Positions 47,076 through 55,962 of a DNA stretch of 64,000 bases are shown one piece after another (within the stretch, counting starts at the first letter, position 1; the number at the start of each line of letters is the position of its first letter). The position numbers and the translations under genes were made by a program. The stretch is from Rubinisphaera italica. GTDB taxonomy: Bacteria > Planctomycetota > Planctomycetia > Planctomycetales > Planctomycetaceae. The notes under the pieces are model-generated. The model was given only the letters and a program-made list of their open reading frames with translations. It was not told the origin of the DNA and made no database searches. Location of the stretch: the NCBI RefSeq assembly GCF_007859715.1, contig NZ_SJPG01000001.1, positions 6,094,001 through 6,158,000 of the forward strand, written 5' to 3'.

Positions 47076-47798
47076 CTACGAAGTTAATCCACGATACAGT
47101 TTCGAACCGACCCGCACCATCGTCGCCCCCTCTTCGATCGCGATTTCAAAATCTCCCGACATACCCATCGAAAGCTCCGGCAATTGAAGTTCAGCAGGGA
47201 GTTTTTGACGAGCCTGGTCACGTAATATTCGAAGTTCGCGAAAAACATTGCGAATGATGTTTTCGTCCTCGGTATCAGGTGCCATCGTCATCAATCCCAA
47301 TACCCGACAATGGTTAAGCGACTTAATCCGTTCGACTTCCTCAAGAAAATCTTCAGGCGCAAATCCGGATTTCTGCTCTTCTCCGGAAATGTTAATTTGT
47401 AGCAGGAGTGGTGTTGTCAACTGGAGTTCGGCTGAGATTTCTTCGATCCGATCGAGCAATCGCCAGCTATCAATGGAATGAATCCATGCCCCGGATTCAA
47501 CGACAGGTCGCACTTTATTACGCTGCAAATGTCCGATTTGATGCCAGTTGAGATCTTTGACTTCTGCCAGCCAGACTTTTCTTTGAGCCAACTGCTGCGG
47601 ACGGCTCTCTCCGAAATTCCTGCATCCCAGTTCAACCAGTGCCTCAATCCATTCCGGTTCCGCATATTTTGTCACGGCAATCAGTTTGGGAATATTGATG
47701 CGAAATTCACTCCTTACAACAGCTGCTTGCATACGCTGTTGAATGTCGAGCAAATTCCGACGAATAATTTCCATGATGTTTGAAGAGGATGTCATCAT
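47076..47798 (-). CDS. YggS/PROSC-type PLP-binding protein
   Basis: The 240-residue TIM-barrel protein shows LIAVTKYAEPEWIEALVELG (PLP-binding Lys in TKY), NFGESRPQQLAQRKVWL, DLNWHQIGHLQRNKVRPV, LLQINISGEEQKSGF, GLMTMAPDTED and LSMGMSGDFEIAIEEGATMVRVGS. Such proteins buffer pyridoxal phosphate and have no known catalysis. Two adjacent ATGs (47798 and 47795) are possible; the ribosome site is weak. Confidence 0.93.
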   Translation of the reverse strand: MMTSSSNIMEIIRRNLLDIQQRMQAAVVRSEFRINIPKLIAVTKYAEPEWIEALVELGCRNFGESRPQQLAQRKVWLAEVKDLNWHQIGHLQRNKVRPVVESGAWIHSIDSWRLLDRIEEISAELQLTTPLLLQINISGEEQKSGFAPEDFLEEVERIKSLNHCRVLGLMTMAPDTEDENIIRNVFRELRILRDQARQKLPAELQLPELSMGMSGDFEIAIEEGATMVRVGSKLYRGLTS

Positions 47799-48036
47799 TT
47801 TTTAGTAATTAATAGCAGAATATCAACTTGTAAAGCAGTATTGAGAGATTGTTTCATTTGAACGACCTCTGAGTTTACACGCCAGTTCCTACAGAATGGA
47901 GTCCAGGGCTGCTAAGATTGACGTGACTTGAAAAAAACGGTGCAGGCGGGAAAATTGAATTTCGCTCGAACTCTCACAAACATTAAGGTTAGGCAAATTC
48001 TGTCGATCTGTTTTCGTAATTAATAGTTTGCGAGAC

Positions 48037-49005
48037 ATGAAAAGAATTGAAACAGCGATGTACGATCAATTAAGTCTATTGAGCGGCCGTGCCAATCCGG
48101 CTCTCGCCCGGGAAATCGCCGGGTATCTGGGTGTGGAAATGGCTGCAGTGGCGATTGGCGACTTCCCGGATGGTGAGCTCAGTATACGGCTGGAGCAGAA
48201 TATTCGCGGGCGGGACGTCTTCATTGTCCAGCCGACCAGTCCGCCCGTCAACGACCATCTGATGGAACTGCTCATCCTGATTGATGCCTGCAAACGAGCC
48301 AGTGCCGAACGAATTACCTGTGTGATTCCTTATTTCGGATACGCCCGACAGGATCGCAAGGATGCCGGTCGTGTGCCAATCACTTCCAAGCTCGTTGCTA
48401 ATTTAATTACGAAGGCGGGTGCAGATCGCGTATTAACGGTCGATTTGCATGCGGCTCAAATTCAGGGATTTTTCGATGTCCCGGTCGATCACCTGTATGC
48501 TGCCCCAGTGATTGATCAATATTTTCAATCGCTGGAACTCGATCCAGAGCAGATCGTTGTGATGAGTCCCGATGAAGGAAGCATTAAACGGGCATTGCAG
48601 CATGTCGACAAGCTGGGAGGCTCGCTTGTGATTATTGATAAACGCCGAGCCAATGCGATGGAAACAAAGCAGGCCAATTTAATAGGTGGTCCTATCGAAG
48701 GGAAAACGGTTTTCATTTTTGATGACATGATAGCAACCGCGGGCTCGATTTGTGGAGCTGCCCGAGTGGCCAAGCAACATGGGGCAAGCAATGTGTTTGT
48801 CACTGCCACGCACGGCGTGTTATGTGGCCCTGCTCCTGAGCGGTTAGCCGAGGCTCCGATCAGTGAAATTGTTGTGACCAACAGCATCGCCTTAAAACCG
48901 GAGCAGCAACTTCCGAATCTTAAAACCATTACCATCGCCCCCCTGCTTGGAGAAGCGATACGTCGAATTCATCGTAATGAATCGGTTAGTTATCTCTTTG
49001 CATGA
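48037..49005 (+). CDS. prs: Ribose-phosphate pyrophosphokinase
   Basis: The protein has about 322 residues. Motifs are LSLLSGRANPALAREIAGYL, DFPDGELSIRLEQNIRGRDVFIVQPT, ITCVIPYFGYARQDRK, VLTVDLHAAQIQGFF and VFIFDDMIATAGSICGAA (PRPP loop). It makes PRPP from ribose 5-phosphate and ATP, which the trpD, trpF and purine reactions in this window consume. The start is the ATG at 48037 or the one at 48058, which fits the classical MYDxL start; the ribosome sites do not settle it. Confidence 0.95.
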   Translation: MKRIETAMYDQLSLLSGRANPALAREIAGYLGVEMAAVAIGDFPDGELSIRLEQNIRGRDVFIVQPTSPPVNDHLMELLILIDACKRASAERITCVIPYFGYARQDRKDAGRVPITSKLVANLITKAGADRVLTVDLHAAQIQGFFDVPVDHLYAAPVIDQYFQSLELDPEQIVVMSPDEGSIKRALQHVDKLGGSLVIIDKRRANAMETKQANLIGGPIEGKTVFIFDDMIATAGSICGAARVAKQHGASNVFVTATHGVLCGPAPERLAEAPISEIVVTNSIALKPEQQLPNLKTITIAPLLGEAIRRIHRNESVSYLFA

Positions 49006-49017
49006 TTTAATAGATTT

Positions 49018-49045
49018 GTAGGTCAGGCTATGCCTGATGACCTAC
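49018..49045. repeat. TCAGGCA/TGCCTGA palindrome, family 2
   Basis: GTAGGTCAGGC and GCCTGATGACCTAC form an imperfect hairpin (three-base insertion in the right arm), between prs and the AI-2E gene. Confidence 0.7.
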
Positions 49046-49102
49046 GGCTCAATTTGATCCCATCATCAATTATTTCGATGATATATACATAAGGTTCAGT
49101 TT

Positions 49103-50665
49103 GTGCAGGAAGCAACACCATATCCTGATGACAGGCGGTCACCATTCATCAATTCACTGATGATTGCGGCTGCGATTGTGATTGTGATTGCAGGCATCAG
49201 TGCCGCGCGCGCGATCATCATTCCCTTCTTACTGGCAATTTTTATCGGTGTGATCATTTCCGCCATTCTCGAATGGCTTAGGAAACGGGATATCAATACG
49301 GGAGCGGCAATCTTCCTGTTGATGGTCTTTATGGGTGTCTCCTCACTGATCGCCATTTCCGTCGTTGTCAGTTCGGTGAATGAGTTGGCCAGCAGACTCC
49401 CGGAATTGAATGCGGTCGTGCTCAATCAGGAGCAGAGAATTATCAAATGGCTGGAGAATCGTGGTTTTTCACTCGACTTACCCAAAAGCGAGGAGCGGGC
49501 CGCCAAGCCTCAATCTGTAGAAATTTCTGTCCCAGGATTAATGCCTGTCCCCGAAGGAAGTTCGACGGAATCCATCCGTTCAGGTGCCGATGAAACAGAG
49601 CTACTTTCTGGGGCTGAAGGAACTGCTCCCGAAGTCGGAACAAGTGAGTCAGAGAGTGGGGAGGTTGGGATGAAACTCCCGATTCCACCTTTGCAGCAAC
49701 CAGAAGCGACCCCACTCCCTGTAGGAACATCCACAGATACGACTCCGGCAGAAGGCGAGCCGAATACGGAGGAGACCCCTGCGGATTCCCCAACGGAAGA
49801 TGAAATGACAGAGGAAAGCTCTCCTGCAGAACTGGTTGTTACTCCTGAACCGGAAAATATTGTCGAGGACTCCCCGCTGGTCAAACCTTTTGGGCTACCG
49901 GGATACATTTTCGGAGAGCAACGACACATCATCGAATTCTCACCAATGCTCCCAACGACCAAAACAACAAATCGTGACGATGGAGTTCTGAATATCTTTT
50001 CTCCCGTGCAGATTTTCCGAGCGTTTCTGGAAAGTGTTGTCGGGATCCTGAACTACACTTTGATTGTCTTATTGATGCTGTTATTCCTGCTGTTGGAGTG
50101 GTCTCGATTCGGGAAGAAACTGGAGGAACTACCGGGGAATTCGCAAAAATATATCGAGCAGGTTTCGGAAGTTCTGGCTTCGATTCGTCGTTACATGCTG
50201 ATAAAAACAATGGTCAGCTTATTGACAGGACTTCTAATTACCGCAGCACTGATATTACTGGGCACAGATTACGCCGCTCTGTGGGGAATCGTTTCGTTCC
50301 TGTTCAATTACATCCCCACGATTGGGTCGATGGTCGCAGGGATTGTTCCGGTCCTCTATGTACTGGTTGATCAAGGTCCCTGGGCAGCTGCTTATGTTGC
50401 TATTGTTTTTCTGGCAGTCAACTTTGTCATTGGCAACCTGTTAGAACCCCGGATCATGGGAGAAGGTCTCGGCCTTTCGACATTCGTTGTCTTCCTGTCC
50501 CTGATCTTCTGGGGCTGGGTCCTTGGACCAGCTGGGATGTTGCTGGCCGTCCCTTTAACAATGGTCGTGAAAATTTCCCTGGCCAGCGATGAACGAACCC
50601 GCTGGTTTGCTCTCCTGTTGGGATCAAAAACCGAAATGGCCTCGGTCTCTAAAACTACTGAGTGA
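49103..50665 (+). CDS. AI-2E family transporter with long acidic insert
   Basis: The 520-residue membrane protein begins with three TM segments (18-90), carries a 165-residue Glu/Pro/Thr/Ser-rich hydrophilic insert (about 126-290), then the usual AI-2E family block: LVLLMLLFLLLEWSRF-like helix, IRRYMLIKTMVSLLTG, ALWGIVSFLFNYIPTIGSMVAGIVPVLY, NFVIGNLLEPRIMGEGLGLSTFVVFLSLIFWGWVLGP. Family members export or import small molecules or ions; the substrate is unknown. The GTG at 49103 has AAGG eight bases upstream. Confidence 0.85.
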   Translation: MQEATPYPDDRRSPFINSLMIAAAIVIVIAGISAARAIIIPFLLAIFIGVIISAILEWLRKRDINTGAAIFLLMVFMGVSSLIAISVVVSSVNELASRLPELNAVVLNQEQRIIKWLENRGFSLDLPKSEERAAKPQSVEISVPGLMPVPEGSSTESIRSGADETELLSGAEGTAPEVGTSESESGEVGMKLPIPPLQQPEATPLPVGTSTDTTPAEGEPNTEETPADSPTEDEMTEESSPAELVVTPEPENIVEDSPLVKPFGLPGYIFGEQRHIIEFSPMLPTTKTTNRDDGVLNIFSPVQIFRAFLESVVGILNYTLIVLLMLLFLLLEWSRFGKKLEELPGNSQKYIEQVSEVLASIRRYMLIKTMVSLLTGLLITAALILLGTDYAALWGIVSFLFNYIPTIGSMVAGIVPVLYVLVDQGPWAAAYVAIVFLAVNFVIGNLLEPRIMGEGLGLSTFVVFLSLIFWGWVLGPAGMLLAVPLTMVVKISLASDERTRWFALLLGSKTEMASVSKTTE

Positions 50666-50706
50666 TTTTGGTTGAGAGTTTAGTGGTGATGGTTGAGGAT
50701 TTATTC

Positions 50707-50731
50707 GTTTCCAAGGAGCCCCCTTGGAAAC
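50707..50731. repeat. CCAAGG hairpin, family 3, copy 2
   Basis: GTTTCCAAGG (50707-50716) and CCTTGGAAAC (50722-50731) are perfect arms with a 5-base loop, downstream of the AI-2E gene. Confidence 0.85.
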
Positions 50732-50764
50732 AGCTGATGAAGAAGACTCAACCTTCAACGCTAA

Positions 50765-50864
50765 ACCATTTTCAAATGGTATCTGCAGTCGCATGGACAT
50801 CAAATGTCCTAAAAACGATGTGTTTGCTCCTGCAGAACGCCTCAGGTAATTTTTGAATATGCTC
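50765..50864 (-). repeat. 100-nt conserved element, copy A (3' of CDGSH gene)
   Basis: It aligns without gaps to 61073-61172 over 100 positions with about 17 differences by eye. It lies 13 bp after the stop of the minus-strand CDGSH gene and includes ACCATTTTCAAATGGT. It could be a 3'-UTR RNA structure or a repeat. Confidence 0.75.
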
Positions 50865-50877
50865 TAAACCAAAACCA

Positions 50878-51084
50878 CTATTTCGCACGGTTTTCTGCGA
50901 TAAATCCGCAATCCTTGTGAGTACCGTCGCAAAAGGGACTGTTCTTGGTGGAACCACAACGACAAAGAGCGATATTCGTTTTGCCAGCAAGATCGATCGG
51001 TTCTCCCTGACCATCTTCGATGACAAAATCTCCGGAGATCAGAATCGGGCCATGGTCACGAAGTTTTACGACAACATCAGACAT
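50878..51084 (-). CDS. CDGSH iron-sulfur domain protein
   Basis: The 68-residue protein has CRCGSTKNSPFCDGTH, the CxCx2(S/T)x3PxCDG(S/A/T)H ligand set of the [2Fe-2S] CDGSH domain (three Cys, one His). Only one such motif is present, unlike double-motif bacterial homologues. It probably has an electron-transfer or cluster-sensor role. The ATG is at 51084; rsmE is divergent. Confidence 0.92.
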   Translation of the reverse strand: MSDVVVKLRDHGPILISGDFVIEDGQGEPIDLAGKTNIALCRCGSTKNSPFCDGTHKDCGFIAENRAK

Positions 51085-51214
51085 AATGTCAAATTCCCAT
51101 TGTTAGTAAGTTGATTTCAGGCAGTCTATTTTTCTTTAAGATTAACTTAGTATGCTGCCAACCTGATTATTTGACAACACATCTCGACTACAAAACAACG
51201 GATTCAAGTTCTCT

Positions 51215-51940
51215 ATGTCAAAACGCTACTACTATCCTGCTCCGTGGTTAGAACGCGATCTGGAATTAAAAGATTCCGAAGCTCATCACCTATTGCATGT
51301 GATGCGGGCTCAGGTTGGTGAAGAAGTGGAGTTATTCGACGGAGCTGGGGGAGTTGCACCGGCGAAGATAACGAATCTGAAAAGAAAAACGGTGGGGCTC
51401 GAAATTGATCTTTCTCGCAAAGAAGTTACTGAGGAAGCTGACTTCAAAATTAGATTGGCGACTGCTGTTCCTAAAGGAGAACGCTTTCGCTGGCTGGTCG
51501 AGAAAGCGACCGAGTTGGGCGTTGCGGAATTGATTCCCCTGAATATGGAACGCTCATCAGTGACTCCCAGGGAATCGAAAATTGAAAAACACCGACAATA
51601 TATTGTCGAAGCCTGTAAACAATCCGGGCGTAATCATTTGATGGTTTTGCAGGAGATGCAATCGTTTACTGATTTTTGCAAGTTGACCTCAGAAGAGAAT
51701 ACGAAGTGTCTCCTGGGGGATTTAAACAACGAGTTTGAATCCCTTCAAGAACTGCAATCCTGGGTAAAGTCAACGACATCATTAACGATCGTTATCGGAC
51801 CAGAGGGGGGATTAAGCGACCAGGAATTTGAAATGACATCTGAATACGGAATGAAACGCTGGCAAGTCGGCAGGCATATTCTCAGAACGGAAACCGCTGG
51901 GCTGGCGATGGCAACATTGGCGAACTTGCTCAGTCATTAA
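51215..51940 (+). CDS. rsmE: 16S rRNA m3U1498 methyltransferase RsmE
   Basis: The 241-residue SPOUT enzyme shows a PUA-like N-terminus (LKDSEAHHLLHVMRAQVGEEVELFDG), RLATAVPKGERFRWLVEKATELGVAELIPL, CKQSGRN, VIGPEGGLSDQEFEM and RHILRTETAGLAMATLANL (knot). It methylates U1498 in the ribosomal decoding region. The ATG is at 51215. A hairpin terminator starts 4 bases after its stop. Confidence 0.95.
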   Translation: MSKRYYYPAPWLERDLELKDSEAHHLLHVMRAQVGEEVELFDGAGGVAPAKITNLKRKTVGLEIDLSRKEVTEEADFKIRLATAVPKGERFRWLVEKATELGVAELIPLNMERSSVTPRESKIEKHRQYIVEACKQSGRNHLMVLQEMQSFTDFCKLTSEENTKCLLGDLNNEFESLQELQSWVKSTTSLTIVIGPEGGLSDQEFEMTSEYGMKRWQVGRHILRTETAGLAMATLANLLSH

Positions 51941-51943
51941 AAA

Positions 51944-51971
51944 AACGCGATGATCCGAAAATCATCGCGTT
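51944..51971. terminator. Terminator between rsmE and CxxCH gene
   Basis: AACGCGATGAT (51944-51954) and ATCATCGCGTT (51961-51971) form an 11-bp stem with a 6-base loop, with A-run upstream and T-rich tail downstream, so it can serve both convergent genes. Confidence 0.88.
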
Positions 51972-52000
51972 CTTATTATCTAATTAACAGTCGGGGTGAA

Positions 52001-52342
52001 TTACTCACCAGCTGGCAGTTTGCATTCTCCGAGAAGATCGCCGTAAGTTTTACCGGCAACGCCACTCTCTTTGGCTTCGGTATCTTTCAGGGCTTTCTTA
52101 ATCTGCTCAGCATCTTTGCTGTTCTTTGCATTCAAAGTCATGCCATAGGCTTTGCCGTAAGCATTCTTGTTTTTTTTACTTTTGCCTTCATGGCAAACAT
52201 TACATTTTGCTTCAGCTGCTCCGGTTACGTCCGGATACATTTTCTTAAATTCTGAGAAGTACTTAGGACGTGCATCGGCACTCGACATGGCGAAGCCGGC
52301 AAAAAGCACGGCACAGCTCAGGCTCAATAACGCTGTTTTCAT
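52001..52342 (-). CDS. Small secreted CxxCH (c-type heme) protein
   Basis: The 113-residue protein has a signal peptide (SLSCAVLFAGFAMSSADA) and a single CNVCH heme-binding motif at 47-51, then a Lys-rich segment (EGKSKKNKNAYGKAYG). A distant axial Met may be M68 in GMTLNA. Covalent heme in the periplasm is likely; the electron partner is unknown. The ATG is at 52342. Nothing else is recognisable in the chain. Confidence 0.75.
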   Translation of the reverse strand: MKTALLSLSCAVLFAGFAMSSADARPKYFSEFKKMYPDVTGAAEAKCNVCHEGKSKKNKNAYGKAYGMTLNAKNSKDAEQIKKALKDTEAKESGVAGKTYGDLLGECKLPAGE

Positions 52343-52708
52343 TAATCATCTCCCAAATTTCAATGTTTTTCTCGACGGAAAGTGTGTACTCGATGAGTAC
52401 AGATTCACTCAGGATGCAAATTCCGAACGCGTCGAATTCGTATTCATTTAAGGGTACGAATGCCTTGGAGTCAACCGAACACACGAAAGACCATCCACAA
52501 TTTGTGAACAATTTTCAACAGATGGTTGCTCCAGTTACGAAATTCTGCAGAATTTATAGATTACGCATTTTGTATGCCAAATCAAATGCGAATCTTGAGG
52601 ATTTCTGGCTGAGCCATCAAGTGGCTACTCGAAGATCGTTCCAATCCGAAAAATCAGCCTATTCTTCGTACACTACCGCAATTAGTAAATGTAGCAATCC
52701 GCGAAGTC
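52343..52708. other. 366-bp intergenic region without a gene
   Basis: It lies between two minus-strand genes. A 182-codon plus-strand frame overlaps both neighbours and has no family features, so I do not call it. The promoter for the CxxCH gene should be here. Confidence 0.5.
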
Positions 52709-53482
52709 TCAGATCATCTGTTGACGAGGGTCCTGTTGGTAAAAGCCCATCATTTCCTGAAATAACTCCGGGCATTCACTGGAGAGACGATTGGCATCTT
52801 CGAAAAAACTTTCTGTAGCCACAGCAAAGAATTCGGCTCGGTTTGTGGCGCCGTAACAATCGAGGACCGATCGCTTGCCGCGATGTTGGCAGATCTGGCA
52901 AAGCTTTTCGTATTCCCGTTTCATCACATCCAGCCAGCGTGTGGCCTGCTCGGCCGATTCAATCGGAGGAACGCCATCCGCAGCCGGACCATTCCGATAA
53001 TCCAGCTGATGAGCAAACTCATGAGCGATCACATTGCGGGGATTTCCTCGGTGCAGGATCTGAGATTCAATATCCGACCAGGCGAGAATCACAGGCCCAT
53101 GATACCACGATTCTCCCAGCCGAGCTGATTTGCCTTCGACGATAATTCCCCCGCCAATGTTTTCTTTCGCCTGAGCTTTGTACGTTGAAGGGTAGACAAG
53201 AATTGTTTGGACATCGTCAAAATAATCCTCTTCAAATCCGAGTGTGATCTTTAAAGCATGGGCAGCGATTGTTACTCGATGTTCATCGCTCAACTCAAGC
53301 CCGCCGCAGCCTTCCCAGTATTTGTCTCTGACAAAAGCAGCAATTCCCAGATCGAGACGCTTTTGAGTTGCGGGATCAAGTTGAGTGCGGAACGCAGCAT
53401 TCCGTGCAAGAATCTTCTGCCACTCTTTCGGTAATGGATAAGATTGTTCTGAAGAAAAGTATTTACTCAACCACTTAATCAT
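52709..53482 (-). CDS. mtfA: MtfA-type zinc peptidase
   Basis: The 257-residue protein shows the MtfA (DgsA anti-repressor) pattern: PLPKEWQKILARNAAFRTQL near the N-terminus, VILAWSDI, NVIAHEFAHQLDYRNG with HExxH at 154-158 and downstream Glu in NRAEFFAVATESFF. E. coli MtfA binds and inactivates the glucose repressor Mlc and is a metallo-aminopeptidase. No signal peptide is seen. The ATG at 53482 (MIKWLSKYF) matches family starts; the ribosome site is weak. Confidence 0.9.
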   Translation of the reverse strand: MIKWLSKYFSSEQSYPLPKEWQKILARNAAFRTQLDPATQKRLDLGIAAFVRDKYWEGCGGLELSDEHRVTIAAHALKITLGFEEDYFDDVQTILVYPSTYKAQAKENIGGGIIVEGKSARLGESWYHGPVILAWSDIESQILHRGNPRNVIAHEFAHQLDYRNGPAADGVPPIESAEQATRWLDVMKREYEKLCQICQHRGKRSVLDCYGATNRAEFFAVATESFFEDANRLSSECPELFQEMMGFYQQDPRQQMI

Positions 53483-53753
53483 AGTAATGAAATCCAACTG
53501 TTCGTTGTTGAAGCGAACTCTACAAGAGGAGAATATTCTTGAATCCAAATTAACCTGAATAAAAAAAAGGAATCAAGATAGACTTATTACCAAGAGAAGG
53601 ATTACTGGGAGAAAGAAAACTCTTGTCTATGCTATGATGTGTCAGCAATTCTATGAGTCAAGGATCTGTATCGATTTCGATTGCCATCTGAAATGAAATT
53701 GTCTGCAATTTCCTGATTACATTTCCAAATTTGCTGAATCCGGAGGATTAACA

Positions 53754-54212
53754 TTGGAATATTCTGCCAGTATTGAAATTGACCGTCCCATTAAAGAAGT
53801 ATTTGAACTGACCAATGAGCATGTTCCTGAATGGAGCAAGATTGTGGTTGAAGAACAACTCATTCACAATACTCCAGAAGTTGTGGGAACATCATTTCGC
53901 TCTGTGACTGAAAGTAATGGCAATCGAATGATTTTTGAGGGAACTGTTACCAATTACGAACCGCCTCACTTGAATGCTGTTCATTTAATCGGGGAAACCT
54001 TTGATATTGAAACCGCATTCACCTTTGAAGATCTTGGTGGTCGCACAAGAGTGACTCAATATTCGAGTGTTCAAGGCAAAGGCTTCTTTCGCCTTCTTTT
54101 TAAGTTGCTTGGGAAATTCATGTACAAATCCGGCTGCAAAGCCAGTCTCAAAGAACTCGAAAATCTAAAGCAGTTTTGTGAAACTTACGTTGCTCAGCCG
54201 AACTCTAATTAA
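53754..54212 (+). CDS. SRPBCC family (START-like) protein
   Basis: The 152-residue protein fits the polyketide cyclase/dehydrase-like fold: SASIEIDRPIKEVFELTNEHVPEWSK at the start, then TSFRSVTESNGNRMIFEGTVTNYEPPHL, FTFEDLGGRTRVTQYSS. These bind hydrophobic ligands in a deep cavity; the ligand is unknown. The start is a TTG at 53754 with GGAGG seven bases before it; no ATG fits. It is 39 bp upstream of the SDR gene, so they are probably one operon. Confidence 0.85.
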   Translation: MEYSASIEIDRPIKEVFELTNEHVPEWSKIVVEEQLIHNTPEVVGTSFRSVTESNGNRMIFEGTVTNYEPPHLNAVHLIGETFDIETAFTFEDLGGRTRVTQYSSVQGKGFFRLLFKLLGKFMYKSGCKASLKELENLKQFCETYVAQPNSN

Positions 54213-54251
54213 AAAATCTGAATTAGCACTAACGAAAGTTTAAAACTCATC

Positions 54252-55031
54252 ATGACGCGCTGGCCTGGTATTTCTCAATTTGGTTTGTCCGACAATGTTG
54301 CCCTGATTACCGGTGGTTCGAAAGGGTTAGGCGAAGCGATGGCGGCCGGGTTGGCTTCAGCCGGGGCGAATGTTTTTCTTGTCAGCCGACATTTATCGGA
54401 AGCTCAAGCGGCTGCGGAAAAAATCATGGAGGAATATTCCGTCAAAGCTGTCGGCTATGCCGCAGATGTTTCTCAAGAAAATGAAGTGCAGGCGATGGTC
54501 GAGGCCTGCCGATCAGAATTTGGGAAAATCGATATCCTCATCAACAATGCGGGCATCAATATCCGGGGGCCGATAGAAGAGTTGAGCCTGGAAGATTTCC
54601 GTAAAGTTCAAAGCATCAATGTCGATGCCCTCTGGCTCTGTGCCAAGTACGTCATTCCGATAATGAAGGAACGGAACTACGGTCGCATCATTAATATGGC
54701 CAGCACACTTGGCTTAGTCGGCCTGGCCAATCGCACTCCTTACGCGACCAGCAAAGGAGCTGTCGTACAGATGACGCGGGCTCTTGGACTGGAACTGGCA
54801 GCCGATAAAATCACCGTCAATGCCATCTGCCCAGGCCCGTTTCTCACACCGATGAACATTCCGATTGCTGAAACCGAAGAAGCCAAAACATTTATTGTGG
54901 GAGCAACGGCTCTGGAGCGTTGGGGCGATCTCAAAGAGATTCAGGGAGCAGCCATCTTTTTAGCGAGCCCGGCATCGAGCTATATGACCGGCAGTATGTT
55001 AACGGTTGATGGTGGTTGGACTGCTCGCTGA
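54252..55031 (+). CDS. Short-chain dehydrogenase/reductase
   Basis: The 259-residue SDR shows VALITGGSKGLGEAMAAGLA (cofactor motif), VGYAADVSQ, DILINNAGINIRG, INMASTLGLVGLANRTPYATSKGAVVQMTRAL (catalytic Ser-Tyr-Lys; YATSK) and NAICPGPFLTPMN. It closely resembles gluconate 5-dehydrogenase or FabG-type reductases but the substrate cannot be fixed. The ATG is at 54252. Confidence 0.92.
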   Translation: MTRWPGISQFGLSDNVALITGGSKGLGEAMAAGLASAGANVFLVSRHLSEAQAAAEKIMEEYSVKAVGYAADVSQENEVQAMVEACRSEFGKIDILINNAGINIRGPIEELSLEDFRKVQSINVDALWLCAKYVIPIMKERNYGRIINMASTLGLVGLANRTPYATSKGAVVQMTRALGLELAADKITVNAICPGPFLTPMNIPIAETEEAKTFIVGATALERWGDLKEIQGAAIFLASPASSYMTGSMLTVDGGWTAR

Positions 55032-55080
55032 GACTTTGATAAACGCAAAACAACTTGGAGTCTTTGCACGACTATTCACA

Positions 55081-55722
55081 TCAGTTAATCTGGTTTTCTT
55101 CACTAACAGGGGTCATCTTCACATCCAAACCGATGGTTGAAGTTTCAATCAACCATTCATCGGCGTTCCACTCCGTGATAATCCGTTTGGCTTCGAGCCG
55201 ATCGAGAGTTTGTCCCAGATAGACGGGAACTTTATCCTCATATTCCTGCAAAAGATTCAGCTTACGACCCATCAAATCGAAGATACCGCTGATCATTCCG
55301 CCTTTATTTTCTTTGATCAGTTTCTTTCCTTCTGGCGAGGCAGCATCCGGGCCTTTGAGTGTGAGTTGAAAGGATTTATTCAGCTTACCGACTTGAGCAA
55401 AGAAGCCATCGCCCAACCCGATGTAATCCTGATGCAGTATCTGCACCGACCCTTTTCGAACTCGTGCGCCTTTGTAGACGTTATCGAGTTCCGTCTCCAG
55501 AAAATCGGTCAGCAGGGCCAGATTAATTGCTTTGGACATATTCCGCATTGCGAGCGTAACGCCAACTTTCGAGGGAGAAACCGGCAGCATCATATCGGTA
55601 ATCTGACCGGCACGACGAGCAGTAACTTCACCACCACTCCCCGGCCCCGGCGTGACTCCCAATGTCAAATCGCCGCTGTCACTCACATTGGGCAATGTCA
55701 TACGATTTCCCGCTGTTGACAT
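55081..55722 (-). CDS. Hypothetical protein
   Basis: I do not recognise this family. The 213-residue product has no signal peptide or TM segment. A Gly-rich start (LTLGVTPGPGSGGEVTARRAG) is followed by mixed alpha/beta sequence with Lys/Glu-rich stretches and a C-terminal TIGLDVKMTPVSEE. Two ATGs are possible: 55731 abuts AAGG, while 55722 has AAGGA at eight bases, and I chose the latter. It converges on the SDR gene and stands alone. Confidence 0.6.
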   Translation of the reverse strand: MSTAGNRMTLPNVSDSGDLTLGVTPGPGSGGEVTARRAGQITDMMLPVSPSKVGVTLAMRNMSKAINLALLTDFLETELDNVYKGARVRKGSVQILHQDYIGLGDGFFAQVGKLNKSFQLTLKGPDAASPEGKKLIKENKGGMISGIFDLMGRKLNLLQEYEDKVPVYLGQTLDRLEAKRIITEWNADEWLIETSTIGLDVKMTPVSEENQIN

Positions 55723-55962
55723 AAACGACATCCTTAAAATGGATTTTAACAGGTGAAACGAAAAGCTTCTTTTCAATTCTTAACGTCTGTGGGATTCGAA
55801 ATCCCCTGAAATGCTACTCCCCCCGGAATGCTACCCAAGTTCACGAATGCCTACACGCACTTACCGTTGTCCTGCTGGTTAAACCGGGGCACTCAGGGGG
55901 CCAGGTGAATATCCCTCCTGTGCGTGAATCGCCCGGAAAAGCGTATCAATCACGATTAAACT

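Noticed and set aside
52270..52818. 182-codon plus-strand frame
   Set aside because: Overlaps two well-supported genes on the other strand; composition like an antisense shadow.
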